From NCBI GenBank assembly GCA_934254835.1, contig CAKQMI010000008.1, positions 1 through 48,801 of the forward strand: 48,801 nt of DNA. Direction: 5' to 3'. This document shows positions 31,773-38,507 of the stretch, piece by piece. Positions within the stretch are counted from its first letter, which is position 1; each line of letters starts with the position of its first letter. Source of the DNA: an uncultured Clostridia bacterium. Its GTDB lineage: Bacteria; Bacillota; Clostridia; Christensenellales; CAG-917. The translations under genes and the position numbers were made by a program. The notes below the pieces were generated by a model. That model saw nothing but the letters and a program-made list of their open reading frames with translations. It was not told where the DNA came from and did no database searches.

Positions 31773-31802
31773 AAAAAGCACCGATTTTTCGGTGCTTTTT
31801 TC
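31773..31802. terminator. Bidirectional terminator between antiporter and fic
   Basis: Stem AAAAAGCACCGA/TCGGTGCTTTTT around TTTT. It has T runs in both directions and serves the convergent genes. The same stem recurs at 33006-33032 and, slightly altered, at 34077-34105. Confidence 0.9.
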
Positions 31803-31803
31803 A

Positions 31804-32850
31804 TTATTTTTCGATTTTTACGTAATACGTTGCTCGGCTTGCGCCTTTTTTCTCGATTACTCCTTCCGACGCAAGTTTTTTCAGCGAACTTTCGACAGAA
31901 CTGTTGCTTATCGACGGACACAATCCCGCTACGTCCGCTTTCGTAAACTTTCCGATTATTCCGAAAACGGCTTTCCTCACGGTTTCGAGCGCGCCGTCGT
32001 TTTCGCTTATGAGTTCCATTCTGTCTTCAAAGTCACGATATGCGGAAACAATCGTGCTCAAAATGTACTTTATAAACGGCAAAACGTCTTCTTTCCCGTC
32101 TTTCCACCCGTATTGCGATTTTTGAAGTGCGACATAATAAGCATTTTTGTCTTTTGCGATTTTTTGTTCAAGCGAGATATATTTCCCGACCATATAACCG
32201 TTTTTATAAAGCAACAACGTTGTAAGAATCCTGCTCATTCTGCCATTGCCGTCCGAAAACGGGTGTATGCACAGAAAATCGTGTATGAAAATCGCAATCA
32301 ATATAAGCGGATCGACGTCGCCCTTCGATACGGCGATATTGTACTCTTCGCATATTTTGTCCACCGCTTCTTTCGTTTCGTACGGCGCAAGTGGCGTAAA
32401 CAGTATGCTTTCTCTGCCGTTTTCGGTAATCGTGATGTAATTTTGCACGTTTTTGAACTTTCCGCCGATACTTTTTCCCGAATGACTATATAATATCTTG
32501 TGAAGTTGCAAGATATAGTTTGTCGTTATCGGAATATATTCAAAGTTTTCGTGAATGACGTTAAGCGCGTCGCGGTACCCCGCGATTTCTTCTTCGTCGC
32601 GGTTTTTCGGCGTTGTTTTGTCACTGACCAGTTGTTTCAGCCTTGTTGCGGTCGTCCTTATTCCTTCGATTTCGTTGGACGATTCGGTGCTTTGAATTTT
32701 TGCGATTTCCACAAGTTTTTCAAGCCCGTCCGCCTGACTTTTAAGATAAAGCGACTGCTTCCCTTTGGCTTCGTGTATCGCCGTAAGAAGACTTATCGTT
32801 TCAAAATCCCATTTTTTCTCTTTTATCGAGGCATAATTAAACTCTCTCAT
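31804..32850 (-). CDS. Fic family protein with N-terminal inhibitory helix and C-terminal winged helix
   Basis: Predicted AMP-transferase that modifies a protein hydroxyl group, or removes the modification. The 348-aa protein has the inhibitory motif SNEIEG (58-63; consensus [S/T]xxxE[G/N]), the full Fic core HPFSDGNGRMSR (196-207) with catalytic His196, and a flap region near 138-152 (NYITITENGRES). A C-terminal winged-helix domain (about 285-345) completes it. This is the SoFic-like architecture, with activity held down in cis by Glu62. No antitoxin gene accompanies it. The promoter carries a 12-bp inverted repeat, so the winged helix may bind its own promoter. Fic proteins are often mobile, but base use looks native. 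Confidence 0.9.
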   Translation of the reverse strand: MREFNYASIKEKKWDFETISLLTAIHEAKGKQSLYLKSQADGLEKLVEIAKIQSTESSNEIEGIRTTATRLKQLVSDKTTPKNRDEEEIAGYRDALNVIHENFEYIPITTNYILQLHKILYSHSGKSIGGKFKNVQNYITITENGRESILFTPLAPYETKEAVDKICEEYNIAVSKGDVDPLILIAIFIHDFLCIHPFSDGNGRMSRILTTLLLYKNGYMVGKYISLEQKIAKDKNAYYVALQKSQYGWKDGKEDVLPFIKYILSTIVSAYRDFEDRMELISENDGALETVRKAVFGIIGKFTKADVAGLCPSISNSSVESSLKKLASEGVIEKKGASRATYYVKIEK

Positions 32851-32870
32851 AGTTCACCGTAATTTATATG

Positions 32871-32910
32871 TTTTCTCACAAATTATATACATTTTTGTGA
32901 GAAAAGTCAA
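32871..32910 (-). promoter_or_regulatory. fic promoter overlapped by a perfect 12-bp inverted repeat
   Basis: Minus strand -35 TTGACT (32905-32910), 17-bp spacer, -10 TATAAT (32882-32887). The arms TTTTCTCACAAA (32871-32882) and TTTGTGAGAAAA (32894-32905) are perfect complements, 11 bp apart. They cover the spacer and both flanks of the -10. A protein bound here would block transcription. Confidence 0.85.
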
Positions 32911-33005
32911 CTATTTATGCCCAAATCGCAATTTTTCCCACAAAAAACTGCGGTTTTTACGAGAAAACCGCCGTTGCTTTTGAAAACAATTTTCCATTAA
33001 AATAC

Positions 33006-33032
33006 AAAAAGCACCGATTTTTCGGTGCTTTT
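33006..33032 (-). terminator. Terminator of the 33-kb lipoprotein gene
   Basis: Stem AAAAAGCACCGA/TCGGTGCTTTT, with the T run on the minus strand just after the lipoprotein stop at 33047. The 170 bp from here to the fic promoter hold only a small hairpin (GCGGTTTT/AAAACCGC near 32952-32973). Confidence 0.88.
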
Positions 33033-33046
33033 GTTTGTGCGTTTGT

Positions 33047-33793
33047 TCAGTTCGCTTGTGTGATAATTAAAACGTTATTACCCATGTCCGTTGCGCCCGG
33101 CGATTTTTTGCTTTCTTCGTAATGGCTTTTCGCTTCCTTGTTGTTTTCGTCCGCCAGCCATATTATTTCTTTTGTTTTGTTTTCACTTTCATTAGAATAT
33201 GTTATTGTGAATATTCCGCCGTTTTTCTCAAAGTACGCTCCCACATAACTATTAGTCAACTTATTGTTCAGAATTTCGGCTATGCAATTTTTGTATTCGG
33301 TTTTGAGTTTTTCCGGAATTCCACTTAAATCGGGCTCAGTATTTTGCACTTTTTCAAAAAACGACCTGTGTTGCCCCCACACGATATATTCGCCGCGTTG
33401 TTCGAAGAATAAGCCTTCCAACTTTACACCAGTCCCGTCGTTTTCCACGTCTTCGGTGAATTCTTGTTTATATGCTTCAAGTGCATTTTTCGCGTAATCA
33501 GCTGAATTGTATTTCGAGATATAGCATGCGCCAAAAGCCATTTCCCACGTGCGACCTTTCTCCCACAACGTTTGTTCCTCGTCACCTTTTCCGTTATATA
33601 TGAAAGAAGTCGAAATAGAATTATCTGTCTTGAAAACATAAGTGAATATTTTTTCAAACAAATTTTCCACGTCTTCTTTGGTATATGAAGCGAATTCGTC
33701 GTTCTTTTCGCCCTTATCTTTATCGCACGCCGAAAACATAAAAATCGACGTGACAAGTACAATACATAACAATAAAGTCAATAATTTTTTCAT
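33047..33793 (-). CDS. Hypothetical lipoprotein
   Basis: A 248-aa protein with a lipoprotein signal peptide and lipobox FSAC (lipidated Cys23), followed by an acidic, Lys/Glu-rich mature domain of alternating helices and strands (EDVENLFEKIFTYVF near 40, GGIFTITYSNES near 192). No known domain is recognised. It is divergently oriented to a small Xre regulator, and two copies of a palindrome lie in the shared 82-bp region. It is therefore very likely a target of that regulator. The context suggests an accessory, regulated surface protein. Confidence 0.72.
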   Translation of the reverse strand: MKKLLTLLLCIVLVTSIFMFSACDKDKGEKNDEFASYTKEDVENLFEKIFTYVFKTDNSISTSFIYNGKGDEEQTLWEKGRTWEMAFGACYISKYNSADYAKNALEAYKQEFTEDVENDGTGVKLEGLFFEQRGEYIVWGQHRSFFEKVQNTEPDLSGIPEKLKTEYKNCIAEILNNKLTNSYVGAYFEKNGGIFTITYSNESENKTKEIIWLADENNKEAKSHYEESKKSPGATDMGNNVLIITQAN

Positions 33794-33815
33794 TTTTTTC
33801 TCCCTTTGCTATATT

Positions 33816-33855
33816 TGTAACATATTGTTACAAAATAATGGTAACAAACTGTTAC
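33816..33855. promoter_or_regulatory. Two-copy palindromic operator in the lipoprotein-Xre divergent region
   Basis: Core palindromes GTAACA-TAT-TGTTAC (33817-33831, extendable by one base pair) and GTAACA-AAC-TGTTAC (33841-33855), with centres 24 bp apart. Read on the minus strand they overlap a plausible lipoprotein promoter (-35 TTGTTA, 17 bp, -10 TATGTT). The right copy ends 20 bp before the Xre start. A dimeric helix-turn-helix repressor bound here could control both genes. Confidence 0.85.
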
Positions 33856-33875
33856 ATTATTGTCAAGGTAATTTT

Positions 33876-34079
33876 ATGGAAGGGTTAAAGATTATCCGAA
33901 AAACAAGAAATCTTAATCAGCAACGAGTCGCGCTCGATTTGAATATTTCGCGCGAAGCGTTGTCGTATTATGAAAACGGAAAAAGGGAGCCTAGTTTCGA
34001 CCTTTTAATTAAGATGTCCGAGTATTTCGGCGTATCGATTGATTTTTTAATAACGGGAAAAGAATTTACCAAAAAATAA
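33876..34079 (+). CDS. Small Xre-family helix-turn-helix regulator
   Basis: A 67-aa DNA-binding protein starting MEGLKIIRKTRN. The Cro/C1 helix-turn-helix reads QQRVALDLNISREALSYYENGKREPSFDLLIKMSEYFGV in outline, and the C-terminus is the usual SIDFLITGKEF. It is the same size and type as the regulator at 27.5 kb but clearly different in sequence. Upstream in-frame sequence runs through the operator and is not part of the protein. It is divergent from the lipoprotein gene with a two-site operator between them, the layout of a local repressor controlling itself and its neighbour. Confidence 0.88.
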   Translation: MEGLKIIRKTRNLNQQRVALDLNISREALSYYENGKREPSFDLLIKMSEYFGVSIDFLITGKEFTKK

Positions 34080-34105
34080 GCACCGATTTTTTTCGGTGCT
34101 TTTTG
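34077..34105. terminator. Bidirectional terminator between Xre gene and tyrosine phosphatase
   Basis: Stem AAGCACCGA / TCGGTGCTTTTT with a T-rich loop, starting inside the Xre stop codon. It serves the convergent genes on both strands. Confidence 0.85.
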
Positions 34106-34110
34106 TTTTT

Positions 34111-34854
34111 TCATTCGGTGTATTTTGCGCGGATTTCGTCCACGTCGAGTTGCGTCAATCCGTACTCTTTCAAAAGGTAATTTTCAAAACTGCCGTATTT
34201 TTTCAAAATCGCGTCCCTTGCCGAATCGATATAAATTTTATCGACGATGAAAAGCGGTTCGTAACTGTTTTTTATGAAAGGGTGCACGATTTTCGGGATT
34301 TTGTCGAACATAACCTTTCTTATATTGTCCCGGATTTTCAAACTTTCGAGGTAGTCTTTGACGATTTCGTCGTACGACGCGCCAAGTACCGCCAAAAGCA
34401 ATGCGCTTCCGATGCCAGCGCGGTCCTTTCCCGCCGTGCAGTGCTGTAAAAACGGGACGTCGCCACGCTTCAACGCCTCAATCATATTTTTGTATCCGTC
34501 GTTACCAAAAGGCAGATATGAGTAAAATTCGCAAACGTCCGAGGGTTTGATTTTCATAAAAATTCTTTCCACCCCGCCCGATTGCAGTTTATAAACCATT
34601 CCTTTTTTGATGTCGTTGGGATAATGGAGATGCTTTGCGCCGATATTTTTATAAATATATTCCTTGTCCTTATCCACTTCGTCGCGGTCGCGGTAGTCGA
34701 AAATTTCTTTGAGCCCGAAGCTTTTCAAAAACGTGACGTCGTTGTCGCTGGCAAAATCCAAAAGACCGCTTCTGAAAAATAGCCCGCTTTTGATTTTTTT
34801 GCCGTCTTTTGTGGGGATTCCTCCCAAATCTCTGAAGTTGAAAACGTTTTCCAT
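34111..34854 (-). CDS. Tyrosine-protein phosphatase (MptpB/LipA-like family)
   Basis: A 247-aa phosphatase of the Y_phosphatase3 group. It opens with the family signature NFRDLGGIPTKDGKKIKSGLFFRSG (6-30). The P-loop HCTAGKDR (138-145) supplies the nucleophile Cys139 and Arg145, and GKDRAG fits the dual-specificity/lipid-phosphate phosphatases of bacteria. The C-terminal third is helical. Targets are unknown; homologues dephosphorylate phosphotyrosine or phosphoinositides. Single-gene transcript. Confidence 0.9.
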   Translation of the reverse strand: MENVFNFRDLGGIPTKDGKKIKSGLFFRSGLLDFASDNDVTFLKSFGLKEIFDYRDRDEVDKDKEYIYKNIGAKHLHYPNDIKKGMVYKLQSGGVERIFMKIKPSDVCEFYSYLPFGNDGYKNMIEALKRGDVPFLQHCTAGKDRAGIGSALLLAVLGASYDEIVKDYLESLKIRDNIRKVMFDKIPKIVHPFIKNSYEPLFIVDKIYIDSARDAILKKYGSFENYLLKEYGLTQLDVDEIRAKYTE

Positions 34855-34872
34855 AATTATTCCTCAACGACA

Positions 34873-34901
34873 AGTATAACAAACGGCAGACGGAAAATCA
34901 A
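34873..34901 (-). promoter_or_regulatory. Promoter of the tyrosine phosphatase gene
   Basis: Minus strand -35 TTGATT (34896-34901), 17-bp spacer ending in TGT, -10 TATACT (34873-34878). The -35 overlaps the last codons of the upstream deacetylase gene. Confidence 0.72.
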
Positions 34902-35764
34902 CGACTATAATATTTTTTTATTACGTTTATAAATTCCTTTGTCGAGTACGCGCCCTCGCGGTTGATGCGACGCATAAAAATCACGCTGTCGGGATCGTTG
35001 AAGCGCGCCGTCGTGACGCCCTCGTTGCAGGTCAATGTTATCTTATAGCCGAGGTTTTTCAGGGTGTCTTTGGCAAAAACCGAATACTTCCCGAACGGAT
35101 ATGCGTAAACCACCGTGTCGTAGCCCGCGTATTTTTTGATTTTTTCGTGCAGTTTCAGGGTGTCTTCGGACAGCACACGCGCGTATTCATCGTTCGTTTC
35201 GTATGGCTTTTGCGCAATCCCGTAGCGCGGTTTGAACTTGTGCATCGAATAACTGTGATTTCCGAAATATATCACTCCGCGCTTTGCGGTTTCCGCCATT
35301 TCGTCCCAAGTGATATGCGAATAATTGGGGTTTTTGTCGTCGCCCGACGTCGCCGAGTGTTCGGAGTACGCCCCGACAACGTTTACGACCGCCGTAAATC
35401 CGTGTTTTTTGAGAATTTTTTCGGCGTAAAAAAGATTGTTGTAATGCCCGTCGTCAAAGGTGATGAAAACGGGTTTTTTCGGAAGCAGTCCGCGCCCCTC
35501 GGAGTACGCGACGATTTCCTCCGCCGTTACCGAAACAAAGCCGTTTTCTTTGAGCGCGATAAGGTCGTTTTCCAGTTGTTTTTCGCTGACGATATACCTG
35601 CCCTTCGTGCCGTTCAAAACGCTGTGATACATCACGGTGACGATTTTTGTGTCAAGGACTTCTTCCGCGCGCGCGACGCGCGCGTCAATAAATAAAAGCC
35701 CGAAAATCGACAGGCTAAATACCGCCACGAAAAATAATGAAAACGCCCTCAAAAATTTCTTCAT
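34898..35764 (-). CDS. Secreted or membrane-anchored polysaccharide deacetylase
   Basis: Removes N- or O-acetyl groups from a polysaccharide, probably peptidoglycan. With the start at 35764 (MKKFLRAFSLF) it is 288 aa; an in-frame ATG at 35803 is also possible, and neither has a clear Shine-Dalgarno. The N-terminus is a signal peptide or anchor (about 5-30). The NodB domain shows TFDDG (102-106) with the catalytic Asp pair, HSYSMH (170-175) as the metal-binding HxxxxH motif, and YPFGKYS. These are the standard carbohydrate-esterase-4 landmarks, so activity is expected. A promoter TTGGCA-17 bp-TAAAAC lies just upstream. Confidence 0.85.
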   Translation of the reverse strand: MKKFLRAFSLFFVAVFSLSIFGLLFIDARVARAEEVLDTKIVTVMYHSVLNGTKGRYIVSEKQLENDLIALKENGFVSVTAEEIVAYSEGRGLLPKKPVFITFDDGHYNNLFYAEKILKKHGFTAVVNVVGAYSEHSATSGDDKNPNYSHITWDEMAETAKRGVIYFGNHSYSMHKFKPRYGIAQKPYETNDEYARVLSEDTLKLHEKIKKYAGYDTVVYAYPFGKYSVFAKDTLKNLGYKITLTCNEGVTTARFNDPDSVIFMRRINREGAYSTKEFINVIKKYYSR

Positions 35765-35941
35765 AAATTTATTATGCGAAAACTCTTGCGTTTTATTTGC
35801 CATAAATAATTGTGCCAAAAAAAGATTAATGCGAACAACTGTTACTATCGCTTTTTTTGCATTAAAAAAATTCGCCGTAAAAGCAAGATGGCTCGGAAAA
35901 ATCCGAGCCACCTTACTAATTATATGATAAGGGGGAAAATT

Positions 35942-36145
35942 ATGAGCGATTTAATATCAAATGTGTTTTCACTTGATTTATGGCATCATAATACAATTAT
36001 ATTTTTGACTTGTCAAGTGGTTTTATACATCTTTTTACAAAAATTTTTATATTTTTCAATTTTTGTCGGTCAATTGACTGAAAATGTCGATTTTGGTCAT
36101 TCCTCTATCATTCTGTTATACAAATTTCGATATATGTTTATATAA
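35942..36145 (+). CDS. Possible small membrane protein (67 aa)
   Basis: Frame beginning MSDLISNVFSLDLWHH, with a strong ribosome-binding site AAGGGGG six bases before the ATG. It has one long hydrophobic segment (about 18-42: TIIFLTCQVVLYIFLQKFLYFSIFV) and no known domain. The sequence is AT-rich and codon use is unlike the neighbours. A hairpin GGCTCGGA/TCCGAGCC (35889-35908) lies upstream. The good ribosome-binding site is the main support. Confidence 0.35.
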   Translation: MSDLISNVFSLDLWHHNTIIFLTCQVVLYIFLQKFLYFSIFVGQLTENVDFGHSSIILLYKFRYMFI

Positions 36146-36161
36146 ATTATTACATATGCTT

Positions 36162-37076
36162 TTATTTGTAAAATTTTGCCATTACGTACTCGGAAGCGAA
36201 CTGTCCCGCCACCGCACCGTCCGAAGACGCCGTGACAATTTGACGAAGGTCTTTTTCGCGAACGTCGCCAACGGCAAAAACTCCGTCGATATTCGTGCGC
36301 ATTTTTTCGTCGGTAAGGATATATCCTTTGTCGTCTTTTTGAATTTCAGCGGGGATAAATCCCGTTTCGGGTTCCGCCCCGAGAGCGACGAAAATGCCGT
36401 CGGCGTTTATCTGTTCTTTTTTTCCGTCCGTGAACGTCACTTCGACTTTTTCCAGTTTATTTTCGCCGAAAAGTCCCGTGACGACGCCGTTTAACACAAA
36501 CTCGATTTTTTCGTTTTCTTTCGCCCTGTCCACAAGGATTTTTTCGGCGCGGAAACCTTCGCGACGGTGCACGATATACACCTTTTTCGCAAGGGTTGCA
36601 AGATACAGCGCGTCCTTAAAGGCGGTGTTGCCTCCGCCCGCCACCACGACGGTCTTGTTTTTGAAAAAGTTGCCGTCGCAAACCGCGCAATACGACACCC
36701 CTCGCCCGACGAAATCCTGCTCGTTTTTTACGCCGGTTTTTCTGTCGAAAGTACCCACCGCGATAATCAAACTTTTGTACGAAATCTCGCCCGATTGAAG
36801 CGTCACGATTCTGTCTTTCAGATTGATGCTTGTCGCCTCGTCAAAGATAAACTCCGCGCCGTACTTTTCGGCTTGCGAAAACGACTTTATCATAAGGTCA
36901 CTGCCCGAAATTCCGTCGGTGCCCATATAGTTTTCGAGGTCGTTTGCAAGATTTGCCTTGCCTCCCGGCGCCGATTTTTCGACAATGGCGACTTTTGCGC
37001 CCGCGCGCGCCGAGTAAATTCCTGCCGTCAGCCCCGCAGGGCCCGCTCCTATTATCAATACGTCGTACTCTTTCAT
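36162..37076 (-). CDS. trxB: Thioredoxin reductase (NADPH)
   Basis: Flavoprotein that transfers electrons from NADPH to thioredoxin. The 304-aa protein has the FAD site GAGPAGLTAGIYSARAG (10-26), redox-active Cys130/Cys133 (CAVC), NADPH loop GGGNTAF (147-153) and C-terminal FAD motif VFAVGDVREK. Length and motifs are complete. No thioredoxin gene is adjacent. It is a single gene whose promoter -35 lies two bases from the edge of a MITE-like element. Confidence 0.95.
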   Translation of the reverse strand: MKEYDVLIIGAGPAGLTAGIYSARAGAKVAIVEKSAPGGKANLANDLENYMGTDGISGSDLMIKSFSQAEKYGAEFIFDEATSINLKDRIVTLQSGEISYKSLIIAVGTFDRKTGVKNEQDFVGRGVSYCAVCDGNFFKNKTVVVAGGGNTAFKDALYLATLAKKVYIVHRREGFRAEKILVDRAKENEKIEFVLNGVVTGLFGENKLEKVEVTFTDGKKEQINADGIFVALGAEPETGFIPAEIQKDDKGYILTDEKMRTNIDGVFAVGDVREKDLRQIVTASSDGAVAGQFASEYVMAKFYK

Positions 37077-37093
37077 ACTGCCTCCGTTTTTCG

Positions 37094-37123
37094 ATTATAC
37101 CACAATTCGCCCGTGTCGTTCAA
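37094..37123 (-). promoter_or_regulatory. Promoter of trxB
   Basis: Minus strand -35 TTGAAC (37118-37123), 18-bp spacer ending in TGG, -10 TATAAT (37094-37099). The element at 37125 starts one base further upstream. Confidence 0.75.
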
Positions 37124-37124
37124 G

Positions 37125-37231
37125 TATACCAGACAGGAATAATACGAACTGTTAGAAATCGCCGATATTTCCGTGCTTTTTTGCAAAAACACGGAGCAAG
37201 ACCACGGTTCGTATTATTCCTGTCTGGTATA
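37125..37231. mobile_element. MITE-like element with perfect 25-bp terminal inverted repeats, copy 3 (short form)
   Basis: 107 bp bounded by TATACCAGACAGGAATAATA CGAAC (37125-37149) and its exact complement (37207-37231). Read on the minus strand, the inside gives GTGGTCTTGCTCC and AAGCACGGAAATATCGGCG. Both are also in the 39.9-kb copy, in the same order, but the central GTTGTAC hairpin is missing. The TA/TATA at both outer ends would fit a TA target duplication. No coding capacity. Confidence 0.82.
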
Positions 37232-37269
37232 GAAGTAAATTTTCGGGCAAAAATCATTGTGGGTGAAAA

Positions 37270-37797
37270 ATGAAAAAAATCTCTTTTGTTATCCTTATTG
37301 TTTTTATACTGTCCCTTTCGGCGTGCGTCGATACCAAAAACAAGACGTCCGACTGCGTGCGCATACATATCCGCGCCAACAGCAACTCGGAAATCGACCA
37401 AGACGTGAAGTATAAGGTGCGGGACGCCGTCGTGAATTACCTTACCCCGCTTTTGTCCGACATAAAAAGCGCGAAAGACGCGAAATCCGTAATTTCGGAC
37501 AATCTCGACGCCGTCAAAAATACGTCGGACAAAGTGCTTATCGACAGCGGGTTTTCATATCGTGCGACCGTGCGCCTATCAAGCGAAAACTTTCCTTTCA
37601 GGAAATACGACGACTTGTCATTTCCCGCGGGCGTTTATGACGCGCTTATCGTGGAACTGGGCGAAGGCGTCGGCGACAACTGGTGGTGCGTATGCTTTCC
37701 GCCCTTGTGTTTCGTCCCCGACGACAACGGCGAAAACTTCCGCTATAAATCGAAAATCGTTGAAATAATCAAAAAATTCAGAGGTGAAAATGAATAA
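37270..37797 (+). CDS. spoIIR: Stage II sporulation protein R
   Basis: Forespore-made signalling protein that crosses to the intermembrane space and triggers SpoIIGA to cut pro-SigE, switching on mother-cell transcription. The 175-aa protein has an N-terminal signal sequence with a possible lipobox SAC (Cys19). The family blocks follow: IHIRANSNSEIDQDVKYKVRDAV (about 33-55), FPAGVYDALIVELGEGVGDNWWCVCFPPLC (about 118-147), the last containing the conserved NWWCVxFPPLC. GGGTG precedes the ATG. It is the first gene of an operon with sleB and ypeB. Confidence 0.94.
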   Translation: MKKISFVILIVFILSLSACVDTKNKTSDCVRIHIRANSNSEIDQDVKYKVRDAVVNYLTPLLSDIKSAKDAKSVISDNLDAVKNTSDKVLIDSGFSYRATVRLSSENFPFRKYDDLSFPAGVYDALIVELGEGVGDNWWCVCFPPLCFVPDDNGENFRYKSKIVEIIKKFRGENE

Positions 37798-38500
37798 AAA
37801 ATCACAAATTATCGCGTGCTCGTTCGTGCTGTTTCTGACGGTGCTGACAGGCGTTCTGGCTTTTTCGGGCGTGTTGACAAAGTCCGACGAAACGGTGACC
37901 GAAGCCGTCGTATTGAAGCAAGGCTCCACCGGGAATCAGGTCAAAACCGTCCAAACCAAACTCAAACGCTGGGGCTACTACACGGGCGCGGTTGACGGAA
38001 TCTACGGCTCGGGCACTACCAAAGCAGTCAAGTATTTCCAAAGCAAAAACGGACTTTCGGCGGACGGAATCGTCGGCAAGAGAACTGCCGCCGCCATGGG
38101 CATCAACCTTTCGACGGGGAATACGGCGGGCGCGTCTAACGGGTTTTCGTCGTCGGACGAATATCTGCTTGCAAAATGCGTCTATGCCGAGGCGCGCGGA
38201 GAACCGTACGTCGGACAAGTCGCGGTCGCCGCGGTCGTTTTGAACCGCGTGAAGAGTGCGTCTTTCCCCAATACCATTGCGGGCGTCATCTATCAGCCGT
38301 GGGCGTTCACCGCCGTCAACGACGGACAAATCAATCTGTCGCCGAACGCCTCCGCCATAAAAGCCGCCAAGGACGCGCTGAACGGCTGGGATCCCACCAA
38401 CGGCTGTCTTTATTACTACAACCCGTCCACCGCCACGTCCAAGTGGATTTGGTCAAGGAAAGTAATGCTTTCAATCGGCAAACACAACTTTGCAATATGA
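37790..38500 (+). CDS. sleB: Spore cortex-lytic enzyme SleB-type cell wall hydrolase
   Basis: Lytic transglycosylase that degrades spore cortex during germination. The 236-aa protein begins with a signal/anchor helix (about 5-25). A peptidoglycan-binding domain follows (about 42-105: GSTGNQVKTVQTKLKRWGYYTGAVDGIYG...). The catalytic Hydrolase_2 domain runs from about 120 to the end, with the active-site region VYAEARGEPYVGQVAVAAVVLNRV. The start is ATG at 37790 with GAGGTG upstream. It overlaps spoIIR by 8 bp and precedes ypeB by 7 bp. Confidence 0.92.
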   Translation: MNKKSQIIACSFVLFLTVLTGVLAFSGVLTKSDETVTEAVVLKQGSTGNQVKTVQTKLKRWGYYTGAVDGIYGSGTTKAVKYFQSKNGLSADGIVGKRTAAAMGINLSTGNTAGASNGFSSSDEYLLAKCVYAEARGEPYVGQVAVAAVVLNRVKSASFPNTIAGVIYQPWAFTAVNDGQINLSPNASAIKAAKDALNGWDPTNGCLYYYNPSTATSKWIWSRKVMLSIGKHNFAI

Positions 38501-38507
38501 GGTGATT

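Noticed and set aside
33642..33875. 78-residue N-terminal extension of the 34-kb Xre regulator
   Set aside because: Passes through the divergent promoter and operator and overlaps the lipoprotein gene.
31773..34105. Toxin-antitoxin reading of the Fic gene and nearby Xre gene
   Set aside because: The Fic protein carries its own inhibitory motif, the Xre gene is over 1 kb away, divergent from the lipoprotein and with its own operator; nothing links the two.
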